Below are positions 8,803 through 18,555 of a DNA stretch of 64,000 nucleotides, in pieces (the stretch's first letter is position 1; each line of letters begins with the position of its first letter). Source of the DNA: Beduinella massiliensis (GTDB taxonomy: Bacteria; Bacillota; Clostridia; Christensenellales; Aristaeellaceae); assembly GCF_900199405.1 (NCBI RefSeq), contig NZ_LT963430.1, positions 1,178,001 through 1,242,000 on the forward strand, in the 5' to 3' direction. The notes beneath the pieces were generated by a model. That model had not been told where the DNA came from, searched no databases, and was given only the letters and a program-made list of their open reading frames with translations. The translations under genes were made by a program, and so were the position numbers.

Positions 8803-10130
8803 GGGCAACGGTCGTAGGCGCGGGCCTGGCGGGCTGCGAGGCGGCCTGGCAGCTGCAAAAACGGGGCGTCGCGGTCACCCTCGTGGAGATGAAGCCCGAA
8901 AAGTACACGCCCGCCCACCACGCGGCGGGCTTTGCGGAGCTGGTGTGCTCCAACTCCCTGCGCGGCGACGCGCTCACCAACGCGGTGGGGCTGCTCAAGG
9001 AGGAAATGCGTCAGCTCGATTCCCTCATCCTGCGCGCGGCGGACGCCTCGCGCGTGCCTGCGGGCGGCGCGCTCGCGGTGGACCGCGAAGCCTTTTCCGG
9101 CTTCGTCACCAAGGCGCTCGCCGCATGCGAGCGGGTAGAGATCGTCTGCCGCGAGGTGACCGACATCCCGCAGCCGCCCTGTATCGTCGCCACGGGCCCG
9201 CTGACCTCGGACGCGCTCTCGGAAAAAATCGCCGCTTTGCCTGGACTTGAGACGCTCAACTTTTTTGACGCGGCCGCCCCCATCGTGATGCAGGAATCGC
9301 TCGACATGGACCGGATATACCGTGCCAGCCGGTACGGGCGCGGGGACGATTACCTCAACTGCCCCATGACGCGCGAGGAATACGACGCCTTTTACGAAGC
9401 GCTGATCGCCGCCGAGGGCGCCGACGTGCACGGGTTTGACGACGCCAAGGTGTTCGAGGGCTGCATGCCCATCGAGACGATGGCCCGACGCGGACGCATG
9501 GTGATGGCCTTCGGCCCGATGAAGCCCGTGGGCCTTCCAGACCCGCGCACGGGGCGGGAGCCCTTCGCGGTGGTGCAGCTGCGTCAGGACGACGCGGCGG
9601 CGACGCTGTACAACATCGTCGGTTTCCAGACGCGCCTCAAGTGGGGCGAGCAGCGCCGCGTCTTTTCGATGATTCCGGGGCTGGAGCACGCGGAATTCGC
9701 ACGCTACGGCGTAATGCACCGCAACACCTTCCTGCACTCGCCGGGTTTTTTGGATGACCATTACGAAATGCTTCAAAGGCCCGGCGTCTACTTCGCGGGC
9801 CAGATGACCGGCGTGGAGGGCTACGTGGAGAGCGCGGCCTCGGGACTGGTTGCGGGCCTGTCGCTGGCGAGAAAGCTTCGGGGGGAGGCGCCCGTGGACT
9901 TCACGCGCCTGACCGCGATCGGGGCGATGGCGCATTATGTCTCCGCTGCTGGCGGCGGCTTTCAGCCGATGAACGCGAACTTCGGGCTGATCGACCCGCT
10001 GGAGCGGCGCGTGAAGGGCAAGCAGGAGCGCTACGCGCAGGTGGCCGTCCGCGCGCTGAACGTGATCGAGGCGCTGCGTTCCAACCCGCTGCGGGGCGAT
10101 TTTTACGCAGAACCGTCCGGTCCGGTCTAA
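8799..10130 (+). CDS. trmFO: Methylenetetrahydrofolate-tRNA-(uracil-5-)-methyltransferase TrmFO
   Basis: A 443-residue folate- and FAD-dependent enzyme that makes m5U54 in the T-loop of tRNA. The FAD-binding motif [11 protein letters not shown] lies at residues 7-17, followed by the family block [12 protein letters not shown] and [22 protein letters not shown] near the C-terminus is typical of TrmFO and GidA. The start is the ATG overlapping the topA stop by four bases. In Bacillus the next gene is xerC/codV; here hslV follows and no recombinase is found. Confidence 0.95.
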   Translation: MRATVVGAGLAGCEAAWQLQKRGVAVTLVEMKPEKYTPAHHAAGFAELVCSNSLRGDALTNAVGLLKEEMRQLDSLILRAADASRVPAGGALAVDREAFSGFVTKALAACERVEIVCREVTDIPQPPCIVATGPLTSDALSEKIAALPGLETLNFFDAAAPIVMQESLDMDRIYRASRYGRGDDYLNCPMTREEYDAFYEALIAAEGADVHGFDDAKVFEGCMPIETMARRGRMVMAFGPMKPVGLPDPRTGREPFAVVQLRQDDAAATLYNIVGFQTRLKWGEQRRVFSMIPGLEHAEFARYGVMHRNTFLHSPGFLDDHYEMLQRPGVYFAGQMTGVEGYVESAASGLVAGLSLARKLRGEAPVDFTRLTAIGAMAHYVSAAGGGFQPMNANFGLIDPLERRVKGKQERYAQVAVRALNVIEALRSNPLRGDFYAEPSGPV

Positions 10131-10158
10131 GGCTCAGGGCATCCAGATCAGGAAAAAC

Positions 10159-10195
10159 GCGCCGGTCAGCCGCAAGCACATTGCGCTGACCGGCG
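10159..10195 (+). terminator. Strong hairpin after trmFO
   Basis: Perfect 12-bp stem GCGCCGGTCAGC (10159-10170) / GCTGACCGGCGC (10184-10195). The following bases have no T-run, so it may act as an RNA-stabilising hairpin or a weak terminator that overlaps the hslV promoter. Confidence 0.5.
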
Positions 10196-10209
10196 CATTC
10201 CGTTATAAT
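10181..10209 (+). promoter_or_regulatory. Candidate promoter for hslVU
   Basis: TTGCGC (10181-10186), 17 bp, perfect TATAAT (10204-10209), about 45 bases before hslV. The -35 lies inside the right arm of the preceding hairpin. Confidence 0.5.
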
Positions 10210-10252
10210 AAGGGAAGCGGCCCCGTACGGACCGCGACAGGAGGTTACGAAA

Positions 10253-10789
10253 TTGGTAGAGATGAGAGGCACCACCATCTGCGCCGTCAAGAAGAACGGG
10301 CACATCGCCATCGCGGGCGACGGTCAGGTGACGATGGGCGAACATACGATTTTTAAGGCGACAGCGCATAAGGTGCGCCGTATCTTCGGCGGCAAGGTCG
10401 TCACGGGCTTTGCGGGCTCGGTGGCCGACGCTTTTTCGCTTTGCGAGCGCTTTGAGGAAAAGCTGACGCAGTTCGGCGGCAACCTGGAGCGCGCGGCGGT
10501 GGAGCTGGCGCAGGAGTGGCGCAGCGACAAGGCGATGCGAAAGCTGGACGCGATGCTGATCGTCGCGGGCGGGGACGACCTGATGATCGTTTCCGGCACG
10601 GGCGAGGTGATCGTGCCCGACGACGGCGTGGCGGCGGTCGGCTCCGGTGGAAACTTTGCGATGGCGGCGGCGCGCGCGCTGTGCGAGAACACGGAGCTTT
10701 CCGCGCACGACATCGCGGAAAAGGCGCTGCACATCGCGGCGGACATCTGCGTGTACACGAACCACAACGTCATCGTCGAGGACGTCTGA
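10253..10789 (+). CDS. hslV: ATP-dependent protease peptidase subunit HslV
   Basis: A 178-residue proteasome-type peptidase subunit of the HslVU (ClpQY) complex. After a short six-residue leader the sequence [10 protein letters not shown] provides the catalytic N-terminal threonine, followed by GDGQVTMG. The C-terminal part has [20 protein letters not shown], as expected. The start is a TTG with AGGAGG eight bases upstream; a later ATG at 10262 has no such site. It precedes hslU by 105 bases and should be co-transcribed with it. Confidence 0.95.
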   Translation: MVEMRGTTICAVKKNGHIAIAGDGQVTMGEHTIFKATAHKVRRIFGGKVVTGFAGSVADAFSLCERFEEKLTQFGGNLERAAVELAQEWRSDKAMRKLDAMLIVAGGDDLMIVSGTGEVIVPDDGVAAVGSGGNFAMAAARALCENTELSAHDIAEKALHIAADICVYTNHNVIVEDV

Positions 10790-10894
10790 CTTTATTTGAA
10801 ACGTTGAAGCGGAGAGGCGCAGGGCTACGGCTTTTGCGCGGGGCGTGAGAGGCGGAGCGCCGCATCGCGCCTCGATCCCGCAGAGGAGGAGCAT

Positions 10895-12256
10895 ATGCAG
10901 CTTACACCCAAGGAGATCGTGCGCGAGCTCGATCGATTCATCATCGGCCAGGACGAGGCCAAGCGCGCCGTGGCGGTCGCGCTGCGCAACCGTTACCGCC
11001 GTGCGCAGCTCCCGGAGGAGATGCGCGAGGAGGTCACCCCTAAGAACATCCTGATGATCGGCCCGACGGGCGTAGGCAAGACCGAAATCGCCCGCCGCCT
11101 GGCCAAGCTGGTGGACGCGCCGTTCGTCAAGGTGGAGGCGACCAAATTCACCGAGGTGGGCTACGTGGGCCGCGACGTGGAATCCATCGTGCGCGACCTG
11201 GTGGAGGCGTCCATCCGCATCGTCAAGGATCAGGCGGCGGAGAAGGTGAAGACGCGGGCGACCGTTCTGGCGGAGGACCGCATTCTGAACATCATCCTCC
11301 ACCCCAAGAAGAAGCCGACCAACCCCATCGACCTGCTGCTGGGCAACAAGCCGAAGGAGCCGGAAGTGCCTCCGGAGGAGCAGCAGCGCATCGCCACCCA
11401 GCGCGACGACCTGCGCGGGCAGCTCATGCGCGGCGAGCTGGAAAATCTCGAAATCGAGGTCGAGGTCGAGGACGCGCCGCAGAACGTGGAGATCAACGGC
11501 GCGAGCGTCAACATCGGGGATATGATGGGCGGCTTTATGCCCAAGAAGACCAAGATGCGCCGCATGAAGGTCTCCGAGGCGCGCCGCATTTTGACCGCCG
11601 AGGAGGAACAGAACCTCATCGACATGGATGCTGTCACCGAGGAAGCGCTGCGCCGTGCGGAGCAGGACGGCATCGTCTTCATCGATGAGATCGACAAGAT
11701 CGCCGGACGCTCGGCGGGCGGGCACGGCCCGGACGTCTCGCGCGAGGGCGTGCAGCGCGACATTCTGCCCATCGTGGAGGGCTCCACCGTCAACACCAAA
11801 TATGGGCCGGTCAAGACCGACTTCATGCTCTTCATCGCGGCGGGCGCGTTCCACGTGGCGAAGGTTACCGATCTCATCCCTGAGCTGCAGGGCCGCTTCC
11901 CCGTGCGCGTTTCGCTCAGGTCGCTTTCACAGGACGACATGAAGCGCATCCTGACACAGACGGACAACGCGCTCACCAAGCAGTACGAGGCGCTGCTCGC
12001 GGTCGATCACGTGCACCTGCACTTCGACGAGAGCGCGCTGGAGGCGCTGGCGCTGGCAGCCTTCGTCGCCAACGAGACGAACGAGGACATCGGCGCGCGC
12101 AGGCTGCATACGATCTTTGAGCAGCTGCTGGAGGACATCTCCTTCAACGCGGGCGGCGACATGCCGGACGTGGACGTCTACATCAACGGCGATTACGTGC
12201 GCGAACACCTGGGCGAAGCCGCGGTGGCGCAGGATTTGAAGCGCTACATCCTGTAA
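10895..12256 (+). CDS. hslU: ATP-dependent protease ATPase subunit HslU
   Basis: A 453-residue AAA+ unfoldase that recognises substrates and feeds them to HslV. Family markers are [17 protein letters not shown] at the start, Walker [10 protein letters not shown] at residues 55-63, Walker [10 protein letters not shown], the intermediate (I) domain in the middle, and a C-terminus ending LKRYIL, which docks into HslV. GAGGAG precedes the ATG. In Bacillus codY follows this gene; here an unrelated gene does. Confidence 0.96.
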   Translation: MQLTPKEIVRELDRFIIGQDEAKRAVAVALRNRYRRAQLPEEMREEVTPKNILMIGPTGVGKTEIARRLAKLVDAPFVKVEATKFTEVGYVGRDVESIVRDLVEASIRIVKDQAAEKVKTRATVLAEDRILNIILHPKKKPTNPIDLLLGNKPKEPEVPPEEQQRIATQRDDLRGQLMRGELENLEIEVEVEDAPQNVEINGASVNIGDMMGGFMPKKTKMRRMKVSEARRILTAEEEQNLIDMDAVTEEALRRAEQDGIVFIDEIDKIAGRSAGGHGPDVSREGVQRDILPIVEGSTVNTKYGPVKTDFMLFIAAGAFHVAKVTDLIPELQGRFPVRVSLRSLSQDDMKRILTQTDNALTKQYEALLAVDHVHLHFDESALEALALAAFVANETNEDIGARRLHTIFEQLLEDISFNAGGDMPDVDVYINGDYVREHLGEAAVAQDLKRYIL

Positions 12257-12280
12257 GCGCGGACGCCGTAAATCGAGATA

Positions 12281-12314
12281 AAAGATGGTATGGCCGAAAG
12301 ACCGTACCGTCTTT
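12281..12314 (+). terminator. Probable terminator after hslU
   Basis: Imperfect 13-bp stem AAAGATGGTATGG (12281-12293) / CCGTACCGTCTTT (12302-12314), pairing with some G-U contacts, then GCTTTG. It separates hslVU from the next gene. Confidence 0.45.
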
Positions 12315-12345
12315 GCTTTGTACCGTTTTGCATAAGGAGGGGAAC

Positions 12346-13299
12346 ATGGACGAGAAGCTCAAGGCGCGCTTTCGGGATGCATTCGCGATCGTTGAAGTGC
12401 AGCCGATCTTAAAAGGCTGGTCGAGCGACAGGAAATACCGCGCGAGCCGCGCCGACGGCACGCATGTTTTGCTCAAACTGTCGGATGGGGGACAGTTTGA
12501 GGCGAAAAGGAATGAATTTGAGCTGATGCAGCGGATCGCCGCGCTGGGGGTGCCCATGTGCCAGCCGATCGCCTTTGGGCGCTTCGGCGATGCCGTGTAC
12601 TCCGTGCAAAGCTGGATCGACGGCGACGAGGCGGAAGAGACGATCCCGCGCCTTTCGCAGACGCAGCAGTACGCATACGGGCTGCAGGCGGGCGAAATAT
12701 TGAGGATCATTCACACGATCCCAGCGCCGACAGGTCAGCCGGAATGGAGCCTCCGATTTAACCGGAAGATCGACCGGAAGATCGAGGGCTATTGGGCCTG
12801 CGGGCTGCGCATTGAGGGAGACGCACAGATGCTCGCGTACATCGAAGCCAATCGCCCGCTGCTATCGGGCAGGCCGCAGTGCTATCAGCACGGAGATTAC
12901 CACATCGGCAACATGATGATCGACCGCCAGGGGCGGCTTCAAATCATCGACTTCAACCGTTCTGATTTCGGAGACCCATGGGAGGAATTCATCCGCATCG
13001 TCTGGTGCGCGCAGCGCAGCCCGCTCTTCGCCAGCGGCATGGTGGAGGGGTATTTTGGCGGGGAGCCGCCGGAGCTGTTTTGGCGGCTGCTCGCGCTTTA
13101 CATCGCGAACAACACGCTTGGCTCCATCTATTGGGCGATCCCCTTCGGTCAGGGCGAGATCGACGTGATGCGGAGGCAGGCGCAGGATGTGCTGGGGTGG
13201 TACGATCACATGCGCAGGGTCGTGCCTGCGTGGTACATCCCCAAATGGAATCCGCAAGCTGCGGGCGGTATCCAGCACAGTGCGCGAAAGGACACGTGA
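12346..13299 (+). CDS. Aminoglycoside phosphotransferase-family (APH-fold) kinase
   Basis: A 317-residue protein of the APH/choline-kinase fold. The catalytic loop and metal site are visible as QHGDYHIGNMMID near residue 184 and IIDFNRSDFGDPWEE about 15 residues later, with an ATP-binding N-lobe (KGWSSDRKYRA, then LLKLSD). These proteins phosphorylate small hydroxylated molecules; many chromosomal members have no resistance role, so I make no resistance claim. The ATG at 12346 has AAGGAGGGG just upstream and is preferred over one 33 bases earlier. It stands alone between hslU and the leu leader. Confidence 0.8.
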   Translation: MDEKLKARFRDAFAIVEVQPILKGWSSDRKYRASRADGTHVLLKLSDGGQFEAKRNEFELMQRIAALGVPMCQPIAFGRFGDAVYSVQSWIDGDEAEETIPRLSQTQQYAYGLQAGEILRIIHTIPAPTGQPEWSLRFNRKIDRKIEGYWACGLRIEGDAQMLAYIEANRPLLSGRPQCYQHGDYHIGNMMIDRQGRLQIIDFNRSDFGDPWEEFIRIVWCAQRSPLFASGMVEGYFGGEPPELFWRLLALYIANNTLGSIYWAIPFGQGEIDVMRRQAQDVLGWYDHMRRVVPAWYIPKWNPQAAGGIQHSARKDT

Positions 13300-13337
13300 G
13301 CGGGGCGCAAAATACGCCTGCCGCGCGTAATCCGCGC

Positions 13338-13366
13338 TTGACAGAGCCGCTGCGGTGGTGTACAAT
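13338..13366 (+). promoter_or_regulatory. Strong sigma-A promoter of the leu operon
   Basis: Perfect TTGACA (13338-13343), 17 bp, TACAAT (13361-13366). Transcription should begin near 13373 and run into the T-box leader. Confidence 0.8.
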
Positions 13367-13372
13367 AGGCAC

Positions 13373-13640
13373 CAATCCGATATTTTAAAGGCGATGAAGG
13401 AGACAAGGCGCGGCGAAAACGCTTCAGAGAGCCGGCGGGGCTGCGAGCCGGTGCGGAGGCTGCGCGCATAACTCACTCCCGAGCTGCCCGCGTGAACGAA
13501 GTAAGGCGGGACGAATGGCCGCGTGAAGGCGTCGAGGGTTTTACCAAACGGACGTGTTCCGCGCGATGAACCGAATCAGGGTGGTACCGTAAGCGATGAC
13601 AATCCTTGCCCCTGCGCATGCAGAGGCAGGGATTTTTTGT
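13373..13640 (+). ncRNA. T-box leader, probable leucine specificity, upstream of leuC
   Basis: A tRNA-sensing leader RNA. Stem I begins with CAGAGAGCCGG (AGAGAG internal loop), and the specifier region reads AACTCACTCCCGAG with CTC (Leu) at 13472-13474 in the position used by T-boxes of this type. The antiterminator T-box AGGGTGGTACCG lies at 13578-13589. A terminator follows: AATCCTTGCCCC (13601-13612) pairs with GGCAGGGATTTTTT ending at 13639. Uncharged tRNA-Leu should favour read-through into leuCDB. The specifier is my reading by position; I did not fold the RNA. Confidence 0.9.
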
Positions 13641-13675
13641 TATCATCAATACACGAAGCAGGAGGCGATTTCCTC

Positions 13676-14938
13676 ATGGGCATGACCATGACACAGAAAA
13701 TCCTTGCGCGCGCCGCGGGCGTCGAGAGCTGCAAGGCGGGCGAGCTGCTGATGTGCAAGCTCGATCTCGTGCTCGGCAACGACATCACGGCGCCGGTCGC
13801 CATCAACGAATTTAAGAAGATGGGCGCCAAGAAGGTCTTTGACCCCGCGAAGATCGCGCTGGTGCCGGATCACTTCGCGCCGAACAAGGACATCAAGTCC
13901 GCCCAGATGGCGAAGGACATGCGCGCCTTTGCGCGCGAACAGCAGATCGTCCATTACTTCGAGGTCGGCAAGGCCGGCATCGAGCACGCGCTGCTGCCGG
14001 AGCAGGGCCTTTGCGCGCCGGGCGAGGTCATCATCGGCGCGGACAGCCATACCTGCACCTACGGCGCGCTGGGCTGCATGTCCACGGGCGTCGGCTCCAC
14101 GGACATGGCGGCCGGCATGGCGACCGGCGAGGCATGGTTCAAGGTGCCGGAGGCCGTAAAGGTGACGCTCACCGGCAAGCTCAACCCCTACGTCAGCGGC
14201 AAGGATGTCATCCTCTACCTGATCGGCGAGATCGGCGTGGACGGCGCGCGCTACATGTCGCTGGAATTCGCCGGCGAGGGCGTGCACGAGATCTCCATGG
14301 AGGGCCGCCTCACCATTTCGAACATGGCGATCGAGGCGGGCGCGAAGAACGGCATCTTCCCGGTCGACGACCTGACGCGCGCCTATCTCCAGGACCGCGT
14401 GACGCGCACGTGGCACGCAGTAGAAGCGGACCCGGACGCGGAGTACGCGAAGGAGGTCGTCATCGACCTTTCGCAGGTGCCGCTGACCGTCGCGCTGCCG
14501 CACCTCCCCTCCAACACGAAGCCCGCTGCGGAATGCGCGGCGCTCATGATCGATCAGGCGGTCATCGGTTCCTGCACCAACGGCCGCATCGAGGATCTGC
14601 GCGTCGCCGCTTCCATCCTCAAGGGCCGGCAGGTTTCCGACCGCGTGCGCTGCATCGTGATTCCCGGCACGCAGCAGGTCGTCAAGCAGGCGATTGGGGA
14701 GGGGTTGGTCGACGTCTTCGTGGACGCGGGCGCGATCTTCACCATGCCGACCTGCGGCCCGTGTCTGGGCGGCCACTGCGGCGTGCTCGCGGATGGAGAG
14801 CGCTGCGTTTCCACGACGAACCGCAACTTCGTGGGCCGCATGGGACACACGGGCAGCGAGGTCATCCTCGCGTCGCCCGCCGTCGCCGCCGCTTCGGCCA
14901 TCATGGGCCGCGTCGCCACGCCGGATGAAGTGAAGTAA
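13676..14938 (+). CDS. leuC: 3-isopropylmalate dehydratase large subunit
   Basis: A 420-residue aconitase-superfamily subunit that, with LeuD, isomerises 2- to 3-isopropylmalate in leucine synthesis. The [4Fe-4S] ligands are in VIGSCTNGR and [23 protein letters not shown] is the family active-site block. At about 420 residues it is the shorter archaeal/Clostridia-type LeuC. The ATG at 13676 has GGAGGCG at good spacing; the frame opens further upstream only inside the T-box leader. First gene of the leuCDB operon. leuA is not in the window. Confidence 0.95.
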   Translation: MGMTMTQKILARAAGVESCKAGELLMCKLDLVLGNDITAPVAINEFKKMGAKKVFDPAKIALVPDHFAPNKDIKSAQMAKDMRAFAREQQIVHYFEVGKAGIEHALLPEQGLCAPGEVIIGADSHTCTYGALGCMSTGVGSTDMAAGMATGEAWFKVPEAVKVTLTGKLNPYVSGKDVILYLIGEIGVDGARYMSLEFAGEGVHEISMEGRLTISNMAIEAGAKNGIFPVDDLTRAYLQDRVTRTWHAVEADPDAEYAKEVVIDLSQVPLTVALPHLPSNTKPAAECAALMIDQAVIGSCTNGRIEDLRVAASILKGRQVSDRVRCIVIPGTQQVVKQAIGEGLVDVFVDAGAIFTMPTCGPCLGGHCGVLADGERCVSTTNRNFVGRMGHTGSEVILASPAVAAASAIMGRVATPDEVK

Positions 14939-14951
14939 GGAGGGGCTCAAC

Positions 14952-15449
14952 ATGAAAATGCAATCCGCCGTCATCAAGTACGGCGATCACGTCGATACCG
15001 ACGTCATCATTCCCGCGCGCTACCTCAACACCACCGACCCCACGGAGCTGGCCAGGCACTGCATGGAGGACATCGACGCGGACTTCCATCAGAAAGCGAA
15101 GACGCGCAGGATTATGGTCGCGGGCCGGAATTTCGGCTGCGGCTCCTCGCGCGAGCACGCGCCGCTGGCGATCAAGGCGGCGGGCATTCAATGCGTCATC
15201 GCGGATTCCTTCGCGCGCATCTTCTACCGCAACGCGATCAACATCGGCCTTCCCATCGTCGAATGCCCGGAGGCTGCCGCGGCTATTGCCGACGGCAGCG
15301 AGGTGAGCGTAGACCTCGACACGGGCGTCATGACCGACGTCGCGAGCGGCCGGACGTTCACCGCCGCGCCCTTCCCGCCCTTCATGCAGGGCATCATCGA
15401 AGCGGGCGGCCTCGTGCCGTTCGTGCGCCGTCAGCTGGAGGAGAAGTAA
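14952..15449 (+). CDS. leuD: 3-isopropylmalate dehydratase small subunit
   Basis: A 165-residue swivel-domain partner of LeuC. GDHVDTDVIIPARYL near residue 11 and GRNFGCGSSREHAP near residue 57 are the classical LeuD/aconitase domain 4 motifs. It starts 13 bases after leuC with AAGGAGG upstream and is followed one base later by leuB, so the three genes are tightly coupled. Confidence 0.95.
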   Translation: MKMQSAVIKYGDHVDTDVIIPARYLNTTDPTELARHCMEDIDADFHQKAKTRRIMVAGRNFGCGSSREHAPLAIKAAGIQCVIADSFARIFYRNAINIGLPIVECPEAAAAIADGSEVSVDLDTGVMTDVASGRTFTAAPFPPFMQGIIEAGGLVPFVRRQLEEK

Positions 15450-15450
15450 A

Positions 15451-16515
15451 ATGCAGGCAAAAATCGTGTTGCTCAAGGGCGACGGCATCGGACCGGAGAT
15501 CGTGGATCAGGCCGTAAGCGTGCTGCAAGCCGTCGCGGCAAAGTATCACCACGGCTTTGTCTTCAATCCCCAGTTGTTGGGCGGCGCATCCATCGACGCG
15601 TGCGGCGTGCCGCTGACCGACGAGGCGCTCAGCGCCTGTAACACAGCGGATGCGGTGCTCATGGGCGCGGTCGGCGGCCCGAAGTGGGACGGCGTGGAGC
15701 CTGCCCGCAGGCCGGAAAAGGGCCTGCTCGCGCTGCGCAAGGGAATGGGCGTTTTCGCAAACCTGCGCCCCTGCACGATCCATCGCCAGCTTGCGGCCGC
15801 CTGCCCGCTCAGGCCCGACATCGTCAGCGAGCCGATCGACATCCTGATGCTGCGCGAGCTCACCGGCGACATCTACTTCGGCAAGCGCCACCGCTCGGAG
15901 GACAGGGCCTACGCGACGGATGAGATGGCCTATTCCAAGCAGGAAATCAGCCGCCTTGCGCGCATCGGATTTGAAAACGCCATGAAGCGCAAGCGCCGCC
16001 TTTGCAGCGTCGATAAGGCGAACGTGCTCGAGTGCTCCCGCCTGTGGCGCGAGACCGTGCAGGAGATGGCGAAGGAATATCCGCAGGTCGAGGTGACCTA
16101 CATGTACGTGGACAATGCGGCGATGCAGCTGATATTGCGTCCCGCGCAGTTTGACGTGATGATAACGGGCAACCTGTTCGGCGACATCCTTTCCGACGAG
16201 AGCGCCGCCATCGCCGGCAGCCTGGGCATGATGCCCTCCGCCAGCCTGGGCGAGGGCACGCGCGGGCTGTACGAGCCCATTCACGGCTCCGCGCCCGACA
16301 TTGCGGGCAAGGACATCGCCAACCCGCTGGGCACGATCCTCTCTGCGGCGATGCTGCTGCGCCATTCCCTCGGCCTGGAGGAAGAGGCGGCGGCGGTCGA
16401 GGCGGCGGTCGAAAAGGTGCTCGACGCGGGCTATCGCACCGGCGACATCTGGTCCGAGGGCTGCGAAAAGGTTGGCTGCAGGCGGATGGGCGAGCTGGTC
16501 GCGAGGGCGATTTAA
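15451..16515 (+). CDS. leuB: 3-isopropylmalate dehydrogenase
   Basis: A 354-residue NAD-dependent beta-decarboxylating dehydrogenase that completes the leucine branch here. Visible family motifs are LLKGDGIGPEIV at the start, AVGGPKWD, LRELTGDIYFGKRH, the NLFGDILSDE metal site and GLYEPIHGSAPDIAGK near the C-terminus. The start codon follows the leuD stop by one base and the ribosome site GGAGGAG is inside leuD. A terminator pair follows the gene. Confidence 0.96.
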   Translation: MQAKIVLLKGDGIGPEIVDQAVSVLQAVAAKYHHGFVFNPQLLGGASIDACGVPLTDEALSACNTADAVLMGAVGGPKWDGVEPARRPEKGLLALRKGMGVFANLRPCTIHRQLAAACPLRPDIVSEPIDILMLRELTGDIYFGKRHRSEDRAYATDEMAYSKQEISRLARIGFENAMKRKRRLCSVDKANVLECSRLWRETVQEMAKEYPQVEVTYMYVDNAAMQLILRPAQFDVMITGNLFGDILSDESAAIAGSLGMMPSASLGEGTRGLYEPIHGSAPDIAGKDIANPLGTILSAAMLLRHSLGLEEEAAAVEAAVEKVLDAGYRTGDIWSEGCEKVGCRRMGELVARAI

Positions 16516-16628
16516 AGCCGTCAAACAGAGCGGAAGAAAGATAAGGGCGCGGTTCTGATGAACGCCGATAAGGAAGTATCCGAAACAAATTAAACTGAAC
16601 AACTGACAAACAGGTGTTGCTAAAAATG

Positions 16629-16674
16629 AAGGCGGTGTTGCAGATTAAAAAAAAACTGCGGCACCGCCTTCTTT
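16629..16674 (+). terminator. Terminator 1 after leuB
   Basis: A 15-bp stem (16629-16643 with 16656-16670) containing two G-U pairs and an A-rich loop, followed by CTTTG. It lies about 110 bases after leuB. Confidence 0.6.
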
Positions 16675-16698
16675 GACAGACTGAACGGCTTTGAAGCC

Positions 16699-16754
16699 AA
16701 AGCCGCCATTTTAAAGTAGCGTAAGATATGGCTGCTGAACGGCGGCTTTTTTCT
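16699..16754 (+). terminator. Terminator 2, between convergent leuB and the next remnant
   Basis: AAAGCCGCC (16699-16707) pairs with GGCGGCTTT (16741-16749), followed by TTTCTTTT. With the first hairpin it insulates the leu operon from the AT-rich remnants downstream. Confidence 0.6.
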
Positions 16755-16792
16755 TTTACCGTCGTTCAGCAAATTTTTCAAAAAATATTAGA

Positions 16793-17492
16793 TTATAGAA
16801 TGGGCATGCACAATTCACAATAATGTTTATCTACAAGCCTTTTCTTATAGCGTTCCATTATGGGCCTGCCTTCATCCAACGAGTACCCCAGTTTCTCCAA
16901 TTCAGAAAAACACATTTGCCACGCAGTTTGGACTATATCTGCTGTGTGGGGAATTAGAAAAATTAAATATTTGCCGCTTTCTAAATCTCTGCATTCGATT
17001 TGATTTTGTATAAAGGTTTGATTTTTGGGTTTGTTGATACAAACATCGTAACGGCAATGACAAGGCATTACTTTTTCAGGGTCGTCCATAGGTATTGCAT
17101 AAATTACTGTATCTTCGTTGTATAAATTATTCTCTTGGACCCATTTCTTAAATGTGTCCATCAATTTATAATTCTCGATACCATACGCGCCGGTTCTTCT
17201 CATATAGATCACTTTTAAGGACAGTATGTTTTCTTGCGTTGTACTGATATAAAACTTCAAAATAGTATCTCCATTCGTATAAAGTACATCGATGCCTATA
17301 CAAATGGTAACCCGAATTAAAATGATTTTCAAGAACTTTTTTAAAATCGAAGGCTCTCTTATTTTTTCGCTTTTTCAGAGAAATCTTGTGTCGAGCGGGC
17401 AGTTTCCATCCTTTCAAACGTATGATTAGCGAAGCCAAAAACAAGGATTTGGGAAGTCCCGACAAGCAAAAATCTCTGCTCCGGCAGGTCAA
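16793..17492 (-). pseudogene. Remnant of a regulator with a GyrI-like effector-binding domain
   Basis: From 17332 down to 16793 the minus strand encodes a nearly complete GyrI-like (AraC C-terminal type) small-molecule-binding domain: YMRRTGAYGIENYK, AIPMDDPEKVMPCHCRYD and a C-terminal YCELCMPI. The reading starts from a TTG with no ribosome site. The sensible upstream peptide (FDFKKVLENHFNSGYH) lies in a different frame at 17300-17360, so I infer a frameshift, and no helix-turn-helix domain can be found. The DNA is AT-rich. It is likely a decayed AraC-type regulator; a surviving single-domain protein is the alternative. Confidence 0.55.
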
Positions 17493-17900
17493 GATTCGTT
17501 TGAGGAATGGATAGATTTTGAAGATAGATTAAAAGCGAAATATAGAGACGAATATGTCCCTTCTGAAGTGTTTTTAGCTGTAAGACAGCACGATAGCCAT
17601 GTTGCCGGTATAATTGATTTTCGCCACCCTTTATCTGACTTTCTTTTCAATATATGGGGGGAATATTGGGTATAGTGTCCGTCCATCAGAACGCCAGAAA
17701 GGGTATGCATCTGAAATGCTTAAATTGATTTTGCCTATCTGCCGTAAGTTTGGCGAAAACAGCATTTTATTAACCTGTGATAAAAATAATGAAGCGTCGC
17801 AAAAAACGATTATAAAGAATGGTGGCATATTGGAAAAAGAAATTACTGATACAGTAGGATTATTATTCAGCGGTACTGGATTGAATTATAAAGCAAGGCC
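17476..17900 (+). pseudogene. Frameshifted, truncated GNAT acetyltransferase
   Basis: Two frames together spell a GNAT N-acetyltransferase. The first frame (about 17476-17675) gives QDSFEEWIDFEDRLKAKY through VAGIIDFRHPLSDFLFN. At the run of G near 17656 the sense switches frame and continues GGNIGYSVRPSERQKGYASE (the acetyl-CoA loop), then LLTCDKNNEASQKTIIKNGG. The C-terminal end is lost near 17890, where the frame runs into the antisense of the esterase gene. There is no start with a ribosome site. The open frame running on to 18594 is therefore not a real gene beyond about 17890. Confidence 0.7.
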
Positions 17901-17907
17901 GTGGGCG

Positions 17908-18555
17908 CTATCGCTCCGCGCCGACCGCCTTCAGAAACTGCCTGGCGATGTACATATGCCCCGTCTGGTTGGGATGGATGCGATCCCAGGCGATGGCGCA
18001 GGGATGCATGTGGGCAAAGAGCGCGTCCCAGGCGCTCTGCAGGTCGACGAAGACGAGCCCGTGCCGCTGCGCGAGACGCCGTACGATCTCGCCGTACGCG
18101 TCCATCCGCGCGCGCATGGGGTCGGCGCGGTTTGGCTCCATGAAGTAAGGCGTCATCAGGATCATGCCCTTGACGTGGGGCAGGGTGCGCTCGATCAGGC
18201 GTTCATAGGCGCGCTCGTATTCCTCGGGCGATACGTGCTCTTCCGCCTGCAGGGGGGAATCGAATTGACGCCAGACGTCGTTGATGCCGATGAGCACGCT
18301 GACCCAATCGGGCGCAAGGTCCAGCACATCCGTCTGCCATCTCGCCTCAAGGTCGCGCACCTGATTGCCGCTGACGCCCATGTTGACCACGCGAATATGC
18401 AGCTCCGGGTACATGCAGGTGAGCGTCGCGCCGACATCCGCCACGTAGCTGGTGCCCCAGGCGTTGAAGAGCCCCTCGCCGACAGGGCGCTTGCGGTCGA
18501 AGTCGGAGATGGAATCGCCGATGAAGACGATTTTGTCTCCCTTTTCAAAGAGCAT
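17908..18555 (-). CDS. SGNH/GDSL-family hydrolase (esterase)
   Basis: A 215-residue SGNH hydrolase. Catalytic blocks are in order: FIGDSISD (Ser, residues 11-18), GVSGN (Gly/Asn oxyanion), IGINDVWR (Asn) and DRIHPNQTGH (Asp-His pair) near residue 190. There is no signal peptide, so it acts in the cytoplasm. Close relatives remove acetyl groups from imported oligosaccharides, which would suit the glycan genes elsewhere in the window, but the substrate is inferred. GGGAGGT precedes the ATG. It is GC-rich like the core genome, unlike the remnants next to it. Confidence 0.85.
   Translation of the reverse strand: MLFEKGDKIVFIGDSISDFDRKRPVGEGLFNAWGTSYVADVGATLTCMYPELHIRVVNMGVSGNQVRDLEARWQTDVLDLAPDWVSVLIGINDVWRQFDSPLQAEEHVSPEEYERAYERLIERTLPHVKGMILMTPYFMEPNRADPMRARMDAYGEIVRRLAQRHGLVFVDLQSAWDALFAHMHPCAIAWDRIHPNQTGHMYIARQFLKAVGAER

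Noticed and set aside
6976-8808. A 610-codon open frame opposite topA
   Set aside because: Shadow of topA; no start site and biased Leu/Val/Ala/Arg content.
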